The notes: generated by a model from the letters alone, not told the origin. DNA of 64,000 nucleotides from Sulfidibacter corallicola (GCF_017498545.1 NZ_CP071793.1:4179001-4243000); one strand, 5' to 3'. Counted from the first letter of the stretch, positions 35,539-45,000 are shown. Made by a program: numbers and translations.

Positions 35539-35991
35539 CTATTTTTTCTCGGCACCGGACTGGTCCATGTTGCGATATTTTGTCATCAGGCAGCAATGCT
35601 CTTCCCCCGCCAAATAGTCCACCTCATCCATAAACTTGTCGATGATGAACAGGCCCAACCCGCCGGGCTGCTTCTTCTTGATGTATTCTTCCATGACTGG
35701 AAGCCGGATCTCGTTTTTCTTGAGGGCCTTGCCGGTGTGGCTAACTTTGAGGATCAGGGATTTGGGGGTTATCTCCACGGTAAAGTTGATGATCTTGTCG
35801 GAACGTCCACCGTACGCATGCCGAATGACATTGGTCACGGCTTCATCCGTCGCGATGGCTACCTTTCCAGCCTGCTTCTTGTCAAACCCGGCCACGGTCG
35901 CGGCGTTGCTGGCCAACACCGTAATCATGTGGACAAATTCGGTTTGACTGGGAAAGGTCACCTCAACTTTGCCTGTTTGGAGATCATTCAT
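35539..35991 (-). CDS. Anti-sigma factor-type HATPase kinase (RsbW-like)
   Basis: About 150 residues with a compact GHKL ATPase fold. The N-box is DEAVTNVIRHAY and the glycine loop is GGLGLFIIDKFMDEVDY. The start TFPSQTEFVHMITVLASNAA is typical of RsbW/SpoIIAB-like kinases. It should phosphorylate and bind the adjacent STAS protein. ATG 35991 is chosen over a start at 36123, which would run through the STAS stop codon; GGAGACGG lies upstream. It is 17 bases after the STAS gene and followed closely by the phosphatase. The sigma factor or other target is not in the window. Confidence 0.85.
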   Translation of the reverse strand: MNDLQTGKVEVTFPSQTEFVHMITVLASNAATVAGFDKKQAGKVAIATDEAVTNVIRHAYGGRSDKIINFTVEITPKSLILKVSHTGKALKKNEIRLPVMEEYIKKKQPGGLGLFIIDKFMDEVDYLAGEEHCCLMTKYRNMDQSGAEKK

Positions 35992-36008
35992 GAGATCCGT
36001 CTCCGCCT

Positions 36009-36356
36009 CTACTGTGTTATCGCCCCGATTGCCTCTTCCTCCGTCTGATAGACATTGAAAAGGTGTGTAAATCCAAGGGTATCGAAGATATTGAAAACCG
36101 TCTCGTTCATATTCGAGAGCCAAAGAAAACCTTCGTTTTCCTGTATCTCTTCGATGACGCCCATAAGGACGCCAAGACCGGAGCTATTAATGTATTGGAG
36201 ATCACGGCAATTGATGATAATTCTGAAGTTCTTTTCTTCTAATATAGATTGCAGTGATTTCTCAAATTCTTGAACGGTATGGGCGTTAATGTAACCATCA
36301 GGGTAAAGAATCTTCGCGCTGTCCTTTTGCACCGCGTGAATGGTTAATTCCGCCAT
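36009..36356 (-). CDS. STAS-domain anti-sigma factor antagonist (RsbV-like)
   Basis: A 115-residue STAS protein. The conserved phosphorylation site is within INCRDLQYINSSGLGVLMGV (Ser58 or Ser59). ATG 36356 has AAGGAG seven bases upstream; the longer frame to 36380 adds only eight residues. It is the first gene of the STAS, HATPase, phosphatase, NtrC-regulator row and should be the switch molecule of a partner-switching circuit. A perfect 8-base inverted repeat precedes it (36374-36394). Confidence 0.9.
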   Translation of the reverse strand: MAELTIHAVQKDSAKILYPDGYINAHTVQEFEKSLQSILEEKNFRIIINCRDLQYINSSGLGVLMGVIEEIQENEGFLWLSNMNETVFNIFDTLGFTHLFNVYQTEEEAIGAITQ

Positions 36357-36373
36357 GAAAAACTCCTTAAGCT

Positions 36374-36394
36374 GCTTCAAAACGCATTTGAAGC
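36374..36394. promoter_or_regulatory. Perfect inverted repeat upstream of the STAS gene
   Basis: GCTTCAAA (36374-36381) and TTTGAAGC (36387-36394) flank ACGCA. The end of the repeat is 18 bases from ATG 36356. It may be an operator or an mRNA leader stem just before the AAGGAG ribosome site. Confidence 0.4.
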
Positions 36395-36597
36395 TAGTGT
36401 CTTATCTACGGGCTTAGAGGTGAAAGGTTGCAAAACCCGCATACCAACCGCGACGCAATGACCTCAGTGGAGTAGCTTGCTAGGTTTTAACAGGATTTGG
36501 GTAGCGAATCAACTTCATTCCGCGCTCGTCGCCCGCCTCCCACGGTCTCGAGAGCCACTGCGAGATCGCCGAAAAGGGGGGTTGTGGGAACCGTCGC

Positions 36598-37179
36598 TCA
36601 ACCGAGAAGTTGGTCGAGGAGATCGGTGAACGCCCTAGCCCGATGCGAGATTCGGTTTTTTTCTTCGGGGGAGATCTGGGCCAGTGTAGGCCCCTCCGGC
36701 CGGAGGAGGAAGATCGGATCGTATCCGAATCCGCCTTCGCCCCGAGGTGCGAAATCGATCCAACCTTCCAGGGTCCCCTGGGCGTGAAGGCTGCGATCAC
36801 CGTCGAAGTACACCGCGGCACACCGGAAGCGGGCCGTGCGCTCGGACGGGGGAACTTCACGAACGAGTTGCAGCAGGTGGCTGTTTTTTTCGGCATGGGT
36901 TTCGAACCCGCCGAACCGAGCCGAATAGATACCTGGCGCGCCGTCGAGGGCATCCACCTCGAGTCCCGAGTCGTCCGCCAAGACGGGAATCGAAGCCCGC
37001 TGCCAGTACCATTCGGCCTTTTGGCGAGCGTTCTCGAGAAAGGTATCGCCCGTCTCCGGAGCTTCCGCTTTCAGGTTCATATCCGCCAGGCCGACCGCCT
37101 TCACGGGGTAACCCGTCAACAGCCGCCGCAGCTCGCGGACCTTGCCTTCGTTCCCGGTTGCCAATAACCAACGCTTCAT
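36598..37179 (-). CDS. rdgB: XTP/dITP pyrophosphatase (RdgB/HAM1)
   Basis: A 193-residue housecleaning enzyme that hydrolyses dITP, XTP and ITP to monophosphates, keeping non-canonical purines out of DNA and RNA. Signatures are LATGNEGKVRE at the N-terminus, LADDSGLEVDALDGAPGIYS, and GFGYDPIFLL near the C-terminus. ATG 37179 overlaps the rph stop codon (ATGA), giving translational coupling; ATG 37188 is a less likely alternative. The rph-rdgB pair is a widespread arrangement. Confidence 0.95.
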   Translation of the reverse strand: MKRWLLATGNEGKVRELRRLLTGYPVKAVGLADMNLKAEAPETGDTFLENARQKAEWYWQRASIPVLADDSGLEVDALDGAPGIYSARFGGFETHAEKNSHLLQLVREVPPSERTARFRCAAVYFDGDRSLHAQGTLEGWIDFAPRGEGGFGYDPIFLLRPEGPTLAQISPEEKNRISHRARAFTDLLDQLLG

Positions 37180-37919
37180 GGAATCCATGATTCATCCACT
37201 CCGTAATCCAAGAGGGCCTGACGCTGGGCCTTTTGGGTCAGGTCCAGGGCGTCGCCGCCCATGGCAAGCACCCGATCCATCTCCGCCCGCGTGAACGGCT
37301 TGTTCTCGGCGGTGCCCTGGATTTCCACGAATCGTCCGTCCTGGGTCATCACCAGGTTGAGGTCCACGTCCACCGAGGAATCTTCGGCGTAATCCAGGTC
37401 GACCAGGACCTCACCGTCCTTGATTCCCAACGACACGGCGACCACCCTTCCGACGACGGGCGGCACGAAGTATTTTTTGCGATGCTTCCAAAGGCAAAGG
37501 TAGAGCGCCAGACAACCGCCGGTGATGGCCGCCGTCCGCGTACCGCCATCGGCCTGGATGACGTCGCAGTCGACCGTGATGGTGCGTTCGCCGAGGTCTT
37601 CACAGTTGACACAGGCGCGCAGGCTGCGACCGATCAAGCGCTGGATTTCCACGGTGCGCCCCTGTTGACGTCCCTTGGCCGCCTCGCGATTGGAACGGGA
37701 ATGGGTCGCGCCCGGCAACATGCCGTACTCGGCGGTCACCCAACCCTGGTTTTTGTTCTTGAGAAATCCGGGTACCTTTTCTTCCAGAAAGGCCGTGCAG
37801 ATGACTTTGGTGTTACCGGTGGACACCAACACCGATCCATCGGCGTTGGCCGTGAAATCGGGAATGATTTCCAGAGGACGCGCCTCGTGGTTTTTCCGGT
37901 CGAAAGATCTAGCAGTCAT
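37176..37919 (-). CDS. rph: Ribonuclease PH
   Basis: A 247-residue phosphorolytic 3' exoribonuclease that trims tRNA 3' ends. Family signatures include VSTGNTKVICTAFLEEKVPG, GWVTAEYGMLPGATHSRSNR, QRLIGRSLRACVNCEDLGER and VDCDVIQADGGTRTAAITG. The C-terminal VDLDYAEDSSVDVDLNLVMT is also typical. ATG 37919 follows AGAGAGGCTTGAAC; the upstream extension to 37985 lacks family similarity. It is coupled to rdgB by a four-base overlap. Confidence 0.96.
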   Translation of the reverse strand: MTARSFDRKNHEARPLEIIPDFTANADGSVLVSTGNTKVICTAFLEEKVPGFLKNKNQGWVTAEYGMLPGATHSRSNREAAKGRQQGRTVEIQRLIGRSLRACVNCEDLGERTITVDCDVIQADGGTRTAAITGGCLALYLCLWKHRKKYFVPPVVGRVVAVSLGIKDGEVLVDLDYAEDSSVDVDLNLVMTQDGRFVEIQGTAENKPFTRAEMDRVLAMGGDALDLTQKAQRQALLDYGVDESWIP

Positions 37920-38009
37920 GTTCAAGCCTCTCTTCTCTACAGTTGATCTCGTATGGGGAGATGCCGTGATCCAGCCGGGCGGCACATCCGTCGGATCCGA
38001 ATGACGCGG

Positions 38010-38804
38010 TCAATCGCCGCGAATGTCAGCCAGCTCCCATGAATCGATGGCGTGCGGCGCCAAGATGTGGCTGCCCAATTGCTGGAATGACGGCGAAATA
38101 TCGGTGGTGAACACCTGGATCCCGCCGCCGTCGCCGTTTGCCGGGATGCGCCCGGCCTCGATATCGGCGGCCACCTCGTAGGCGAGCGCGTGCGCCGAAT
38201 CGATGACGCGGATGGTTGGGCCCGCCATTTTTTGGACGACGTCCTTGAGCACCGGATAATGGGTGCACCCCAGGATCAGGGTATCGACGTGAGCTTCCAA
38301 GGGGGCGGTCAAATAGCGATGCAGCACGGTTTCGGTGACCGGATCGTGGGCCCAGCCTTCTTCCACCAAAGGTACCAGCAACGGACAGGCCTGCTGCACC
38401 ACGTGCACGTCGGAGCGTATGGCGAGTAGGGCCTGCTCGTAGGCGCCGCTGTGAACCGTGGCTCGGGTGGCCAGGACACCGATCACACCGGCGTGGGTGC
38501 CGGCCAGGGCCGCCCGGGCACCGGGTTCGATGACCCCGTAGACGGGCAGTCCGTTCAGGTGGGCTTCCTTCAACACCGTCGAGGCCGTATTGCAGGCCAC
38601 CACCACCGCTTTGACGCCCACGGACTTGAGAAAGGAGACGTTCTGTTGCAGGTAGCGCGTGATCGTCCGCGGCGACTTGGTACCATACGGCAATCGCGCC
38701 GTATCGCCGAGGTACAGGAACGATTCTCCTGGCAGTACCTCGCGCAAGGCTTTCAAAACCGTCAAGCCACCGATTCCCGAGTCAAATACGCCGATTGCCG
38801 TCAA
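38010..38804 (-). CDS. murI: Glutamate racemase
   Basis: A 264-residue enzyme making D-glutamate for peptidoglycan. Both catalytic cysteines are present (VVACNTAS, Cys71, and LILGCTHYP), with IGVFDSGIGGLTVLK at the start and YLGDTARLPYGTKS. I choose TTG 38804, because a strong AGGAGG ends seven bases upstream of it; the longer GTG 38822 frame would place that ribosome site inside the coding region. It lies 90 bases before rph on the same strand, but with its own ribosome site. Confidence 0.95.
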   Translation of the reverse strand: MTAIGVFDSGIGGLTVLKALREVLPGESFLYLGDTARLPYGTKSPRTITRYLQQNVSFLKSVGVKAVVVACNTASTVLKEAHLNGLPVYGVIEPGARAALAGTHAGVIGVLATRATVHSGAYEQALLAIRSDVHVVQQACPLLVPLVEEGWAHDPVTETVLHRYLTAPLEAHVDTLILGCTHYPVLKDVVQKMAGPTIRVIDSAHALAYEVAADIEAGRIPANGDGGGIQVFTTDISPSFQQLGSHILAPHAIDSWELADIRGD

Positions 38805-38882
38805 AGACGCGCCTCCTCTCACAAATGTCCGGTTGAGTGATCGCCGGCCGGTCAGCTTACAAGACTTCCGACCCGGTTCGAT

Positions 38883-39137
38883 CTAGCCTTGGGCCAGATC
38901 GTCGATCAATTGGATGTATTGTTCCTTGGCATCGTCCTGAGAAGTGCCTTTCAAATCGGCCCAGGCGCCATACTTGGCTTTACCTTTGAAATCGAAGGCG
39001 CTGGGTTCGGGGCCGGATACATCGCCCTTGGTGCCCTGCTTGAACAAGGCGTAGAGCTTCAAAAGGTTTTCGTTGCTCTGGCTGGGAAGACTCTTGGCAC
39101 GCGCGGCGGCGTCCTGAAAGCGTTCGTCCAAACTCAT
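38883..39137 (-). CDS. Acyl-CoA-binding protein
   Basis: An 84-residue ACBP-type four-helix protein that binds long-chain acyl-CoA in the cytoplasm. Motifs match the family: SLDERFQDAAARAKSLPSQS, LLKLYALFKQGTKGDV, FDFKGKAKYGAWADLKGTS. The tyrosine/lysine ligand-binding residues are kept. ATG 39137 follows GAGGAGAATCAC. ACBP is widespread in eukaryotes but patchy in bacteria. It is 78 bases upstream of murI on the same strand. Confidence 0.9.
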   Translation of the reverse strand: MSLDERFQDAAARAKSLPSQSNENLLKLYALFKQGTKGDVSGPEPSAFDFKGKAKYGAWADLKGTSQDDAKEQYIQLIDDLAQG

Positions 39138-39147
39138 GTGATTCTCC

Positions 39148-39306
39148 TCATGCGGGGTATTTTGTTGCGGCGAGTTCCGCAAAAGCGGCCTGGCGTGCTC
39201 GATCTCGCCGCCGTGCGACCACGAACGTCGTGATCGCCTCCTGATCCAACCGCCCTCCCCTTTGCGACGAAAGGTGGAAAAGCGATCGCGACGTTTCATC
39301 GCCCAT
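39148..39306 (-). CDS. Doubtful 52-residue open frame before the ACBP gene
   Basis: From ATG 39306 the minus strand encodes about 52 residues with a helix-like, charged sequence (LDQEAITTFVVARRRDRARQ, AAFAELAATKYPA). Its stop codon (GCATGAGGAG) abuts the ribosome site of the ACBP gene, as in coupled genes. The ribosome site in front of ATG 39306 is weak and no family is recognised, so it may be chance. Confidence 0.22.
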   Translation of the reverse strand: MGDETSRSLFHLSSQRGGRLDQEAITTFVVARRRDRARQAAFAELAATKYPA

Positions 39307-39525
39307 CTCGAATGCAGGAAGCGCGAGAATGGAAAGGCAACCCGCTGGCGAGCGTGAGCCCGCGCGAGCCGCGAATCCCGGTCCTGGTCTCCATGATCCG
39401 GAGACAGCGTTCACCGTCTACATAGGTTGCCCACATCAAAGCGGATCACGGCCAAAGTTTCAACCATTCAGTTGAACGGTCAATCAGAAATCGAAAAAAC
39501 CGATGCTCCCCGAAAGACCCACACA

Positions 39526-39556
39526 GAAACAAAAGGCGGCCCCGACAGGCCGCCTT
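39526..39556 (-). terminator. Rho-independent terminator of sodB
   Basis: AAGGCGGCC (39533-39541) and GGCCGCCTT (39548-39556) form a perfect 9-base-pair stem with a 6-base loop. On the minus strand the stem runs into TTTTGTTTC. It lies 28 bases after the sodB stop. Confidence 0.8.
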
Positions 39557-39583
39557 CGCTTTTTTTGAACCGTCCCGGCGAAC

Positions 39584-40159
39584 TTACAGGTTGCTCGCGG
39601 CAAAATCCCAATTCACCAGGCTCCAGAAGGCGTCGACGTATTTGGGGCGCGCGTTGCGATAGTCGATGTAATAGGCGTGTTCCCACACGTCGCAGGTCAG
39701 CAACGGCACCAGCCCGTCGGTCAGGGGGCAACCGGCGTTGGTGGTCTGCACGATCTCCAACTTGCCTTCCCTGTTCTTGACCAACCAAGCCCAACCGCTG
39801 CCGAACAGGGTGCCGGCCTTGGCGGTGAACTCTTTTTTGAAAGCTTCGAAGGACCCGAAACTGGCGTTGATGGCATCGGCCAGGGCGCCGCTGGGCTCGC
39901 CGCCGCCATTGGGGCTCAGCGAGTTCCAATAAAAGGTGTGGTTCCAGATCTGTGCGGCGTTGTTGAAGATGCCGCCCTCGGATTTCATGATGATGTCTTC
40001 CAGGGAAGCGTGTTCGAAATCGGTACCCTCGATCGCGGCATTGAGCTTGGTGACATACCCGGCGTGGTGTTTTCCATAATGGAAATCCAGCGTTTCTGCA
40101 GAAATGTGCGGCGCGAGCGCATCTTTGGCATAGGGCAATTCGGGCAAAGTAACAGCCAT
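39584..40159 (-). CDS. sodB: Superoxide dismutase, Fe type
   Basis: A 191-residue Fe/Mn-family superoxide dismutase that converts superoxide to peroxide and oxygen. Metal ligands are in LDFHYGKHHAGYV (His27), IWNHTFYWNSLSPNGGG, and DVWEHAYYIDYRNARPKY (Asp and His). Length and the AGTLFGSGWAWLV and FYWNSLSPNGGGEP features fit the iron type. ATG 40159 follows AAAGGAGATGGTC, so the longer upstream frame is rejected. It is next to a peroxiredoxin gene that could remove the peroxide formed; a hairpin separates them. Confidence 0.95.
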   Translation of the reverse strand: MAVTLPELPYAKDALAPHISAETLDFHYGKHHAGYVTKLNAAIEGTDFEHASLEDIIMKSEGGIFNNAAQIWNHTFYWNSLSPNGGGEPSGALADAINASFGSFEAFKKEFTAKAGTLFGSGWAWLVKNREGKLEIVQTTNAGCPLTDGLVPLLTCDVWEHAYYIDYRNARPKYVDAFWSLVNWDFAASNL

Positions 40160-40322
40160 GACCATCTCCTTTGTTGGTTCGGAAATCCAGATTATCAGCG
40201 AAATGCCCGCAGGGAATGTGGGGCCCCGGGGGCATGGTTGAATGCACGTAGAAATCGATGGGTCGCCGCTGGAGGCGAAGGGCGAGACGCGGCGGAAGCC
40301 CTCACCCGGCACTCGATGGACA

Positions 40323-40356
40323 AACGAGCCGCAACGGCGGGGCCGTCCGGCTCGTT
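40323..40356 (-). terminator. Nested hairpin after the peroxiredoxin gene
   Basis: AACGAGCCG (40323-40331) pairs with CGGCTCGTT (40348-40356), and inside it ACGGC pairs with GCCGT, giving a long stem. On the minus strand only GTTTGTCC follows. It is probably the peroxiredoxin terminator, 11 bases after its stop. Confidence 0.55.
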
Positions 40357-40367
40357 CGGGGAAAAAC

Positions 40368-40979
40368 TTACAGCTTTTCCGCGTTTTCGCTCAGGTATGC
40401 GGCAACGCCTTCGGGAGACGCGTTCATACCGGCATCGCCTTCCTGCCAGCCCGCGGGGCACACTTCACCGTGCTTCTGGTGATAGTTGAGGGTGTCCACC
40501 ATGCGCAGCATCTCGTCGATGTTGCGGCCAAGCGGCAGGTTGTTGATCACGGCATGCTGAACCACGCCTTCTTCATCGATCAGGAAGGAACCGCGCAGGG
40601 CCACGGCACCGCCGTTGCCCTCGTCGTCGCGACCGATCAGGACGTCGTAGGCACGCGCGATGTTCTTGTCGAGGTCGGCGACCAAGGGGTACTTCACCTG
40701 ACCGATGCCACCCTGGTCGGTAGCGGTGTTCTTCCAAGCGAGGTGAGAAAACTGAGAATCGATGGAGCAACCGAGGACCTGAACGCCGCGCTTCTCGAAC
40801 TCGGCGATACGATGGTCGAAGGCCAACAGCTCGGTGGGACAAACAAACGTAAAATCAAGCGGATAGAAGAAAAGCACAACTTTTTGGCCCTGGTAGTCGG
40901 CCAAGCTGATTTCCTTGATTTCATTGTCCGGCATAACCGCAGTCGCCGTAAATTCGGGGGCTTTCTTGGAAACTAGCAT
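40368..40979 (-). CDS. Typical 2-Cys peroxiredoxin (AhpC/Prx1 family)
   Basis: A 203-residue thiol peroxidase for hydrogen peroxide and organic peroxides. The peroxidatic cysteine is Cys47 in FYPLDFTFVCPTE and the resolving cysteine is Cys174 in HGEVCPAGW. The C-terminal helix is long (SPEGVAAYLSENAEKL). LRGSFLIDEEGVVQHAVIN and NIDEMLRMVDTLNYHQKHG are also family features. ATG 40979 follows AAAGGAGCTTTTCC. No AhpF reductase is adjacent, so the reductant (thioredoxin or AhpF elsewhere) is unknown. Confidence 0.94.
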   Translation of the reverse strand: MLVSKKAPEFTATAVMPDNEIKEISLADYQGQKVVLFFYPLDFTFVCPTELLAFDHRIAEFEKRGVQVLGCSIDSQFSHLAWKNTATDQGGIGQVKYPLVADLDKNIARAYDVLIGRDDEGNGGAVALRGSFLIDEEGVVQHAVINNLPLGRNIDEMLRMVDTLNYHQKHGEVCPAGWQEGDAGMNASPEGVAAYLSENAEKL

Positions 40980-41163
40980 GGAAAAGCTCCTTTGTGAGGA
41001 TGTGGTCGTTACAGTGATTCACATTGAACAACGAAGGTCTCGGGCCGTCCGCGAAAAAAGACGAACGGGAAGGGAGAACATCTCATCGTCGTGTGTTGCT
41101 GACAACCTTTTAAAAACGCCACAGTATGCACGTGAACGGCGCAAACATCAACCCAAGACCGTA

Positions 41164-42054
41164 TCAACCCAACACAATTTTGGTTTTGGCGGATTTGTCC
41201 AAAGCCCAGGATCTGACGAGGTCACTGGTGGTGGTATAGGCATCGGCCAGGATCTCTGCGATGTCCTGGCCATCCAACTGGACCGGCGAGGGGCCCAGCT
41301 TGCGAACCGACGAATCGGGTACCGCGTCGCTGAACGGATTGAGCGGCGTGGATTCGCTGACGTCCAAATTGCCGAACCAATAGCGCTCGTAATCCTCCTC
41401 GTCCACCTTCTTCAAATTGGATCCAAAACCGTTGGATTTGGGTTTGCCCGTGCGCCAGTAATTGCGCAAAAACTCGATGATTTGCGTTTTCAGGCGGCCG
41501 CGCCAAACGAAGATGAGAAACGGGTCCAGATCGAAATGCTGGGCGAGGATGTAGTAGGTCGCCGCAATGTGCTTGCAGGGGTTCGACCAATCGGGGCAGT
41601 CGCAACTGCTTTCCAATTCTTCCAGGCGGGCCGGAAACAAACTGACGTGGGCAGCGGCGAAAACTTCCTCGATATCCTGCGGCATCTGATCTTGCAGCAA
41701 TTCTACCGCGTAAATCGCCTTGCGCGTCAAATTGTGCGTCACTTGTTTCCAAGCGGAGTCGGAGAGCGGCTCCAGCCGGATCGAGACTCGATAACTGGCC
41801 TTGCGACTGCCCTGGACAGTTGCCGTGACGATGCCGCGCGACATCGCCAACTTGAGAACCTTGGACTCTTCCGCGTAGGCCTTGCCGCGCGCCAGACGGC
41901 TACCCATCTTGAACGATTCGAGCACCTCGATGAAGCGCTGCGACCACCAGGTCTGCTTGGCTTGCGGCGGCGTCCCCGTCAAGGCGATGACAGGCGTATT
42001 CTTGGGACGAGGTTTCTGCAGGGGCTTCTTGGAACTCGACCTCTTCACGACCAT
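41164..42054 (-). CDS. SWIM zinc-finger protein
   Basis: A 296-residue protein with a SWIM zinc finger, CDCPDWSNPCKHIAA (pattern CxC..CxH). It is preceded by a beta-rich region (VLKLAMSRGIVTATVQGSRK, ASYRVSIRLEPLSDSAWKQV) and followed by helices. The basic N-terminus (VKRSSSKKPLQKPRPK) could contact nucleic acid. Bacterial SWIM proteins of this shape are commonly encoded beside SNF2 helicases, as here: ATG 42054 is two bases after the helicase stop, whose final codons (AAGGATAG) supply the ribosome site. The exact role is unknown, probably as a DNA-bound partner of the helicase. Confidence 0.88.
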   Translation of the reverse strand: MVVKRSSSKKPLQKPRPKNTPVIALTGTPPQAKQTWWSQRFIEVLESFKMGSRLARGKAYAEESKVLKLAMSRGIVTATVQGSRKASYRVSIRLEPLSDSAWKQVTHNLTRKAIYAVELLQDQMPQDIEEVFAAAHVSLFPARLEELESSCDCPDWSNPCKHIAATYYILAQHFDLDPFLIFVWRGRLKTQIIEFLRNYWRTGKPKSNGFGSNLKKVDEEDYERYWFGNLDVSESTPLNPFSDAVPDSSVRKLGPSPVQLDGQDIAEILADAYTTTSDLVRSWALDKSAKTKIVLG

Positions 42055-42058
42055 GGAA

Positions 42059-45000
42059 CTATCCTTCGTTTAAAGAGAGCGTCAAAATATCGCGCAAGGC
42101 ATCGGTGGACAATTGGGTCAACCAGGCTTCATCCGATCCGACGATGTTTTCGGCCAACTCTTTCTTCTTTTCGATCATCATGTCGATGCGGTCCTCGAGG
42201 GTGCCGGTGGTGATCAGCTTGTGCACCTGAACGTTGCGCTTCTGGCCGATGCGGAAAGCACGGTCGGTGGCTTGGTTCTCCACGGCGGGGTTCCACCATC
42301 GATCGAAGTGGAACACGTGGGTAGCTGCGGTGAGGTTGAGGCCGGTACCGCCGGTCTTGACGGTCAGAATGAACACCTTGGGCCCCTTGGGATCCTGGAA
42401 TCGATCCACCAACACCTGGCGCTGTTGCTGGGAAATGCCGCCGTGCATGAAGAGGATCTCTTCCTCGAACTTCTCACCGAGAAAGCTCTTGAGAATTTCG
42501 CCCATCTGAGTGAACTGAGTGAAAATCAACGACTTGTCGCCCTCGGCCAGGGCCTCTTCCAACATCTCCGTCAAACGCATCAGCTTGCCGGAGCGCTCGT
42601 CCACCTCGGAACCGTCCCCCAGGAAATGGGACGGGTGGTTGCAGATCTGTTTCAACTTCATCAACGTCGTCAATACGAGCTGATTGCGGTGAATGCCCTC
42701 CGCGTTCTCGATCTGGTTGAGCTGCTGCTGGACGTAACCCTGGTACATGGCCGCCTGCTCGTCGGTTAGACTGCAGTACACCTTCATTTCGTTCTTTTCC
42801 GGCAGATCCTGAATGATGTTCTTGTCCGTCTTGAGGCGCCGCAGAATGAACGGCTGTGTCAGGCGGCGCAACAATTGCGCCTTCTTGCGGTCGCCCTGGC
42901 GCTCGATGGGCACCGCGAACCGCGATTGGAAGTTCTTGAGCGAACCCAGGTACCCGGGGTTGAGAAATTCCATGATCGACCACAGCTCGGACAGCTTGTT
43001 CTCCACCGGTGTACCCGTCAGAGCGATCCGCCGGTCGCTGTCCGTCTTCAAGATGGCCTGGGTCTGCTGCGCGCTGGGGTTCTTGATGTTTTGCGCCTCG
43101 TCGAGCGCGATGCGATGCCACTTGATCTCGCCGAACATTTCCGAATCGCGATTGACCAGGTGGTAGGTGGTGATGATCAGGTCGTAGGCGTTGTACACCT
43201 TGAAAAACGTCTCGGATCCGTGGCGGTTGGCGCCATGGTGGATCAGCACCCGCAGCGACGGCGTGAACTTGGCGGCCTCGCGGTACCAGTTGGTGACGAC
43301 CGACATCGGGCAGACCAACAGGGTTGGGGTCGAATTCAGCCGCACGGAGCCCTCTTCGCGTTCCTTCAGGATCAGCGAAAGAAGCTGGATGGTTTTCCCG
43401 AGACCCATGTCGTCGGCCAAACAGGCACCGAACCCCAGGTGATCGTTGAAGATCAACCAGGACAGGCCGCGCACCTGGTAGGGGCGCAACTGCCCCACGA
43501 GGGTCGCGGGCTGCTCGATGGCCGGCAGCTTTTCCTCTTCGTTTTCGAACAATTGGGCCAGCGAGCCCTCGTAATCGAAAGAAACGTCCTGAAACACCGA
43601 CTTGAGATCTTCGCTCTTCAAACCCATCTGCACGGCTTCACGCAAGGTCATCTCCCCGCGCGTGTCGCGATCCTTGAAGAAATTGACCGCGGTGATGAGA
43701 TCCTCGGATCGGATCTCGACCCACTGGCCGTCGATGGGCAGCAACGCCATCTTGTGCTTCACCATCTTCTGGAAGGCTTCGTCGGAGATCGGCTTACCGC
43801 CCACCGCCGCTTTCCAGGAGAAATTCACCATGGAATCGAAGCCCAGCATGCCGTTGCTCTCGAACGCGCTGCTGTCGATGGAGATCTTGGTGGTCAGCGG
43901 CTTGGATTCCTTCTTCCACCAGTTGGGCAGGACCACGCCGAAATCGGCGGATTGCAGGTGCGGCGCCTGATCGGCCAAAAAGGCGTACACCTCTTCGGTG
44001 GACAGGTCCACGTGGGTCGGGTACTGCTCGTCCAAGACTTCGCGCAACTCGGGCATGTGCGGCAGGGCCCGCCCCAGGTCGCGCAGGAACTTTTCCGGCA
44101 GGGACTCGCCGCCCGTCTGGGTGGGCACCAGGTTTTCCCAGATTTCCTGGGCGTAGATGTGCTGGCTGGGATCCTTGATGTTTTGCAGGGAAAAGACCAC
44201 GCGCCACACGCGGGCGCGGGGATCGAGATCCTCGATCTTGGCGTTCCCGATTTCGGGTGGCAAGACGGTGAAACAGGTCTGCCACAGGCGATTGCTGCCT
44301 TGGGTCGAACTGCCCAGCCAGTTGGAAACCAGGGCCACGAACGCGGTCTGCACGTCGCGAGCGGCACTGAAACTGTTCTGCTTGCTGTAGAGCGCCTTGA
44401 GCAGCGGCAACGTGAGCGAATCGAGTGGATTCTGCTTTTTGCGTTTGCGCTGGGAACGTCCGCCGGCGAAAGCCTCCATCGCGCCCGGGCCGGCCACGTG
44501 GCGTACGAGGTGATCGATCGAGGTGTCGAAAAAATCGCGAATGATCGATTCCTTGGTGCGCCGCGCCCCGTCGGAGTTCCATTCGGCCGAACAGCAGGTG
44601 GGCAGGCGCTTCTGCATGTTTTCCAACTGGTTGGAAAGAATCTTGGAGTTCAGCAACCAATGGGCGCGAATCTGGTGGTCGACCTTCTCCAGCACCGGCT
44701 GGTAGGTTCCGTGAATCAAACTGTAGAACACCAGATTGGCGGCCTCTTTCCAGAACTGGATCGACTCGCCGTAGGCAAATCGTTGAGTGGCGCGGGGTAT
44801 CTTGACGCTGACCAACCATTTGAGCGCGATGGGCGGCGGCAGATGGACCGCGTTCACACGCCAGGAGCCCATCACCATGTCTTTGACCTGGTGTGATTTA
44901 CCGAAAAGGCTCTTTTTCAGCCAGGGTGAAGGAAGCGGGGCATCTTCACTACTGGGGACCACCAGATCGATCGTGGTGGTGTTCAGCGACGGGGCGGCGC

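Larger units (their letters stand above)
39138..39583. other. Intergenic region between the ACBP gene and sodB
   Basis: About 445 bases. It holds the sodB terminator (39526-39556) and, next to the ACBP start, a doubtful 52-codon frame (39148-39306). The rest shows no gene-like sequence; the ACBP promoter is probably here but I could not identify it. Confidence 0.5.

Noticed and set aside
36395..36460. Possible sigma-54 promoter (TGG...TTGCA) upstream of the STAS gene
   Set aside because: The GG and GC elements are 12 bases apart, not the required 10.
42875..44896. 673-codon open frame on the plus strand
   Set aside because: It lies opposite the SNF2 helicase and shows no recognisable domain.
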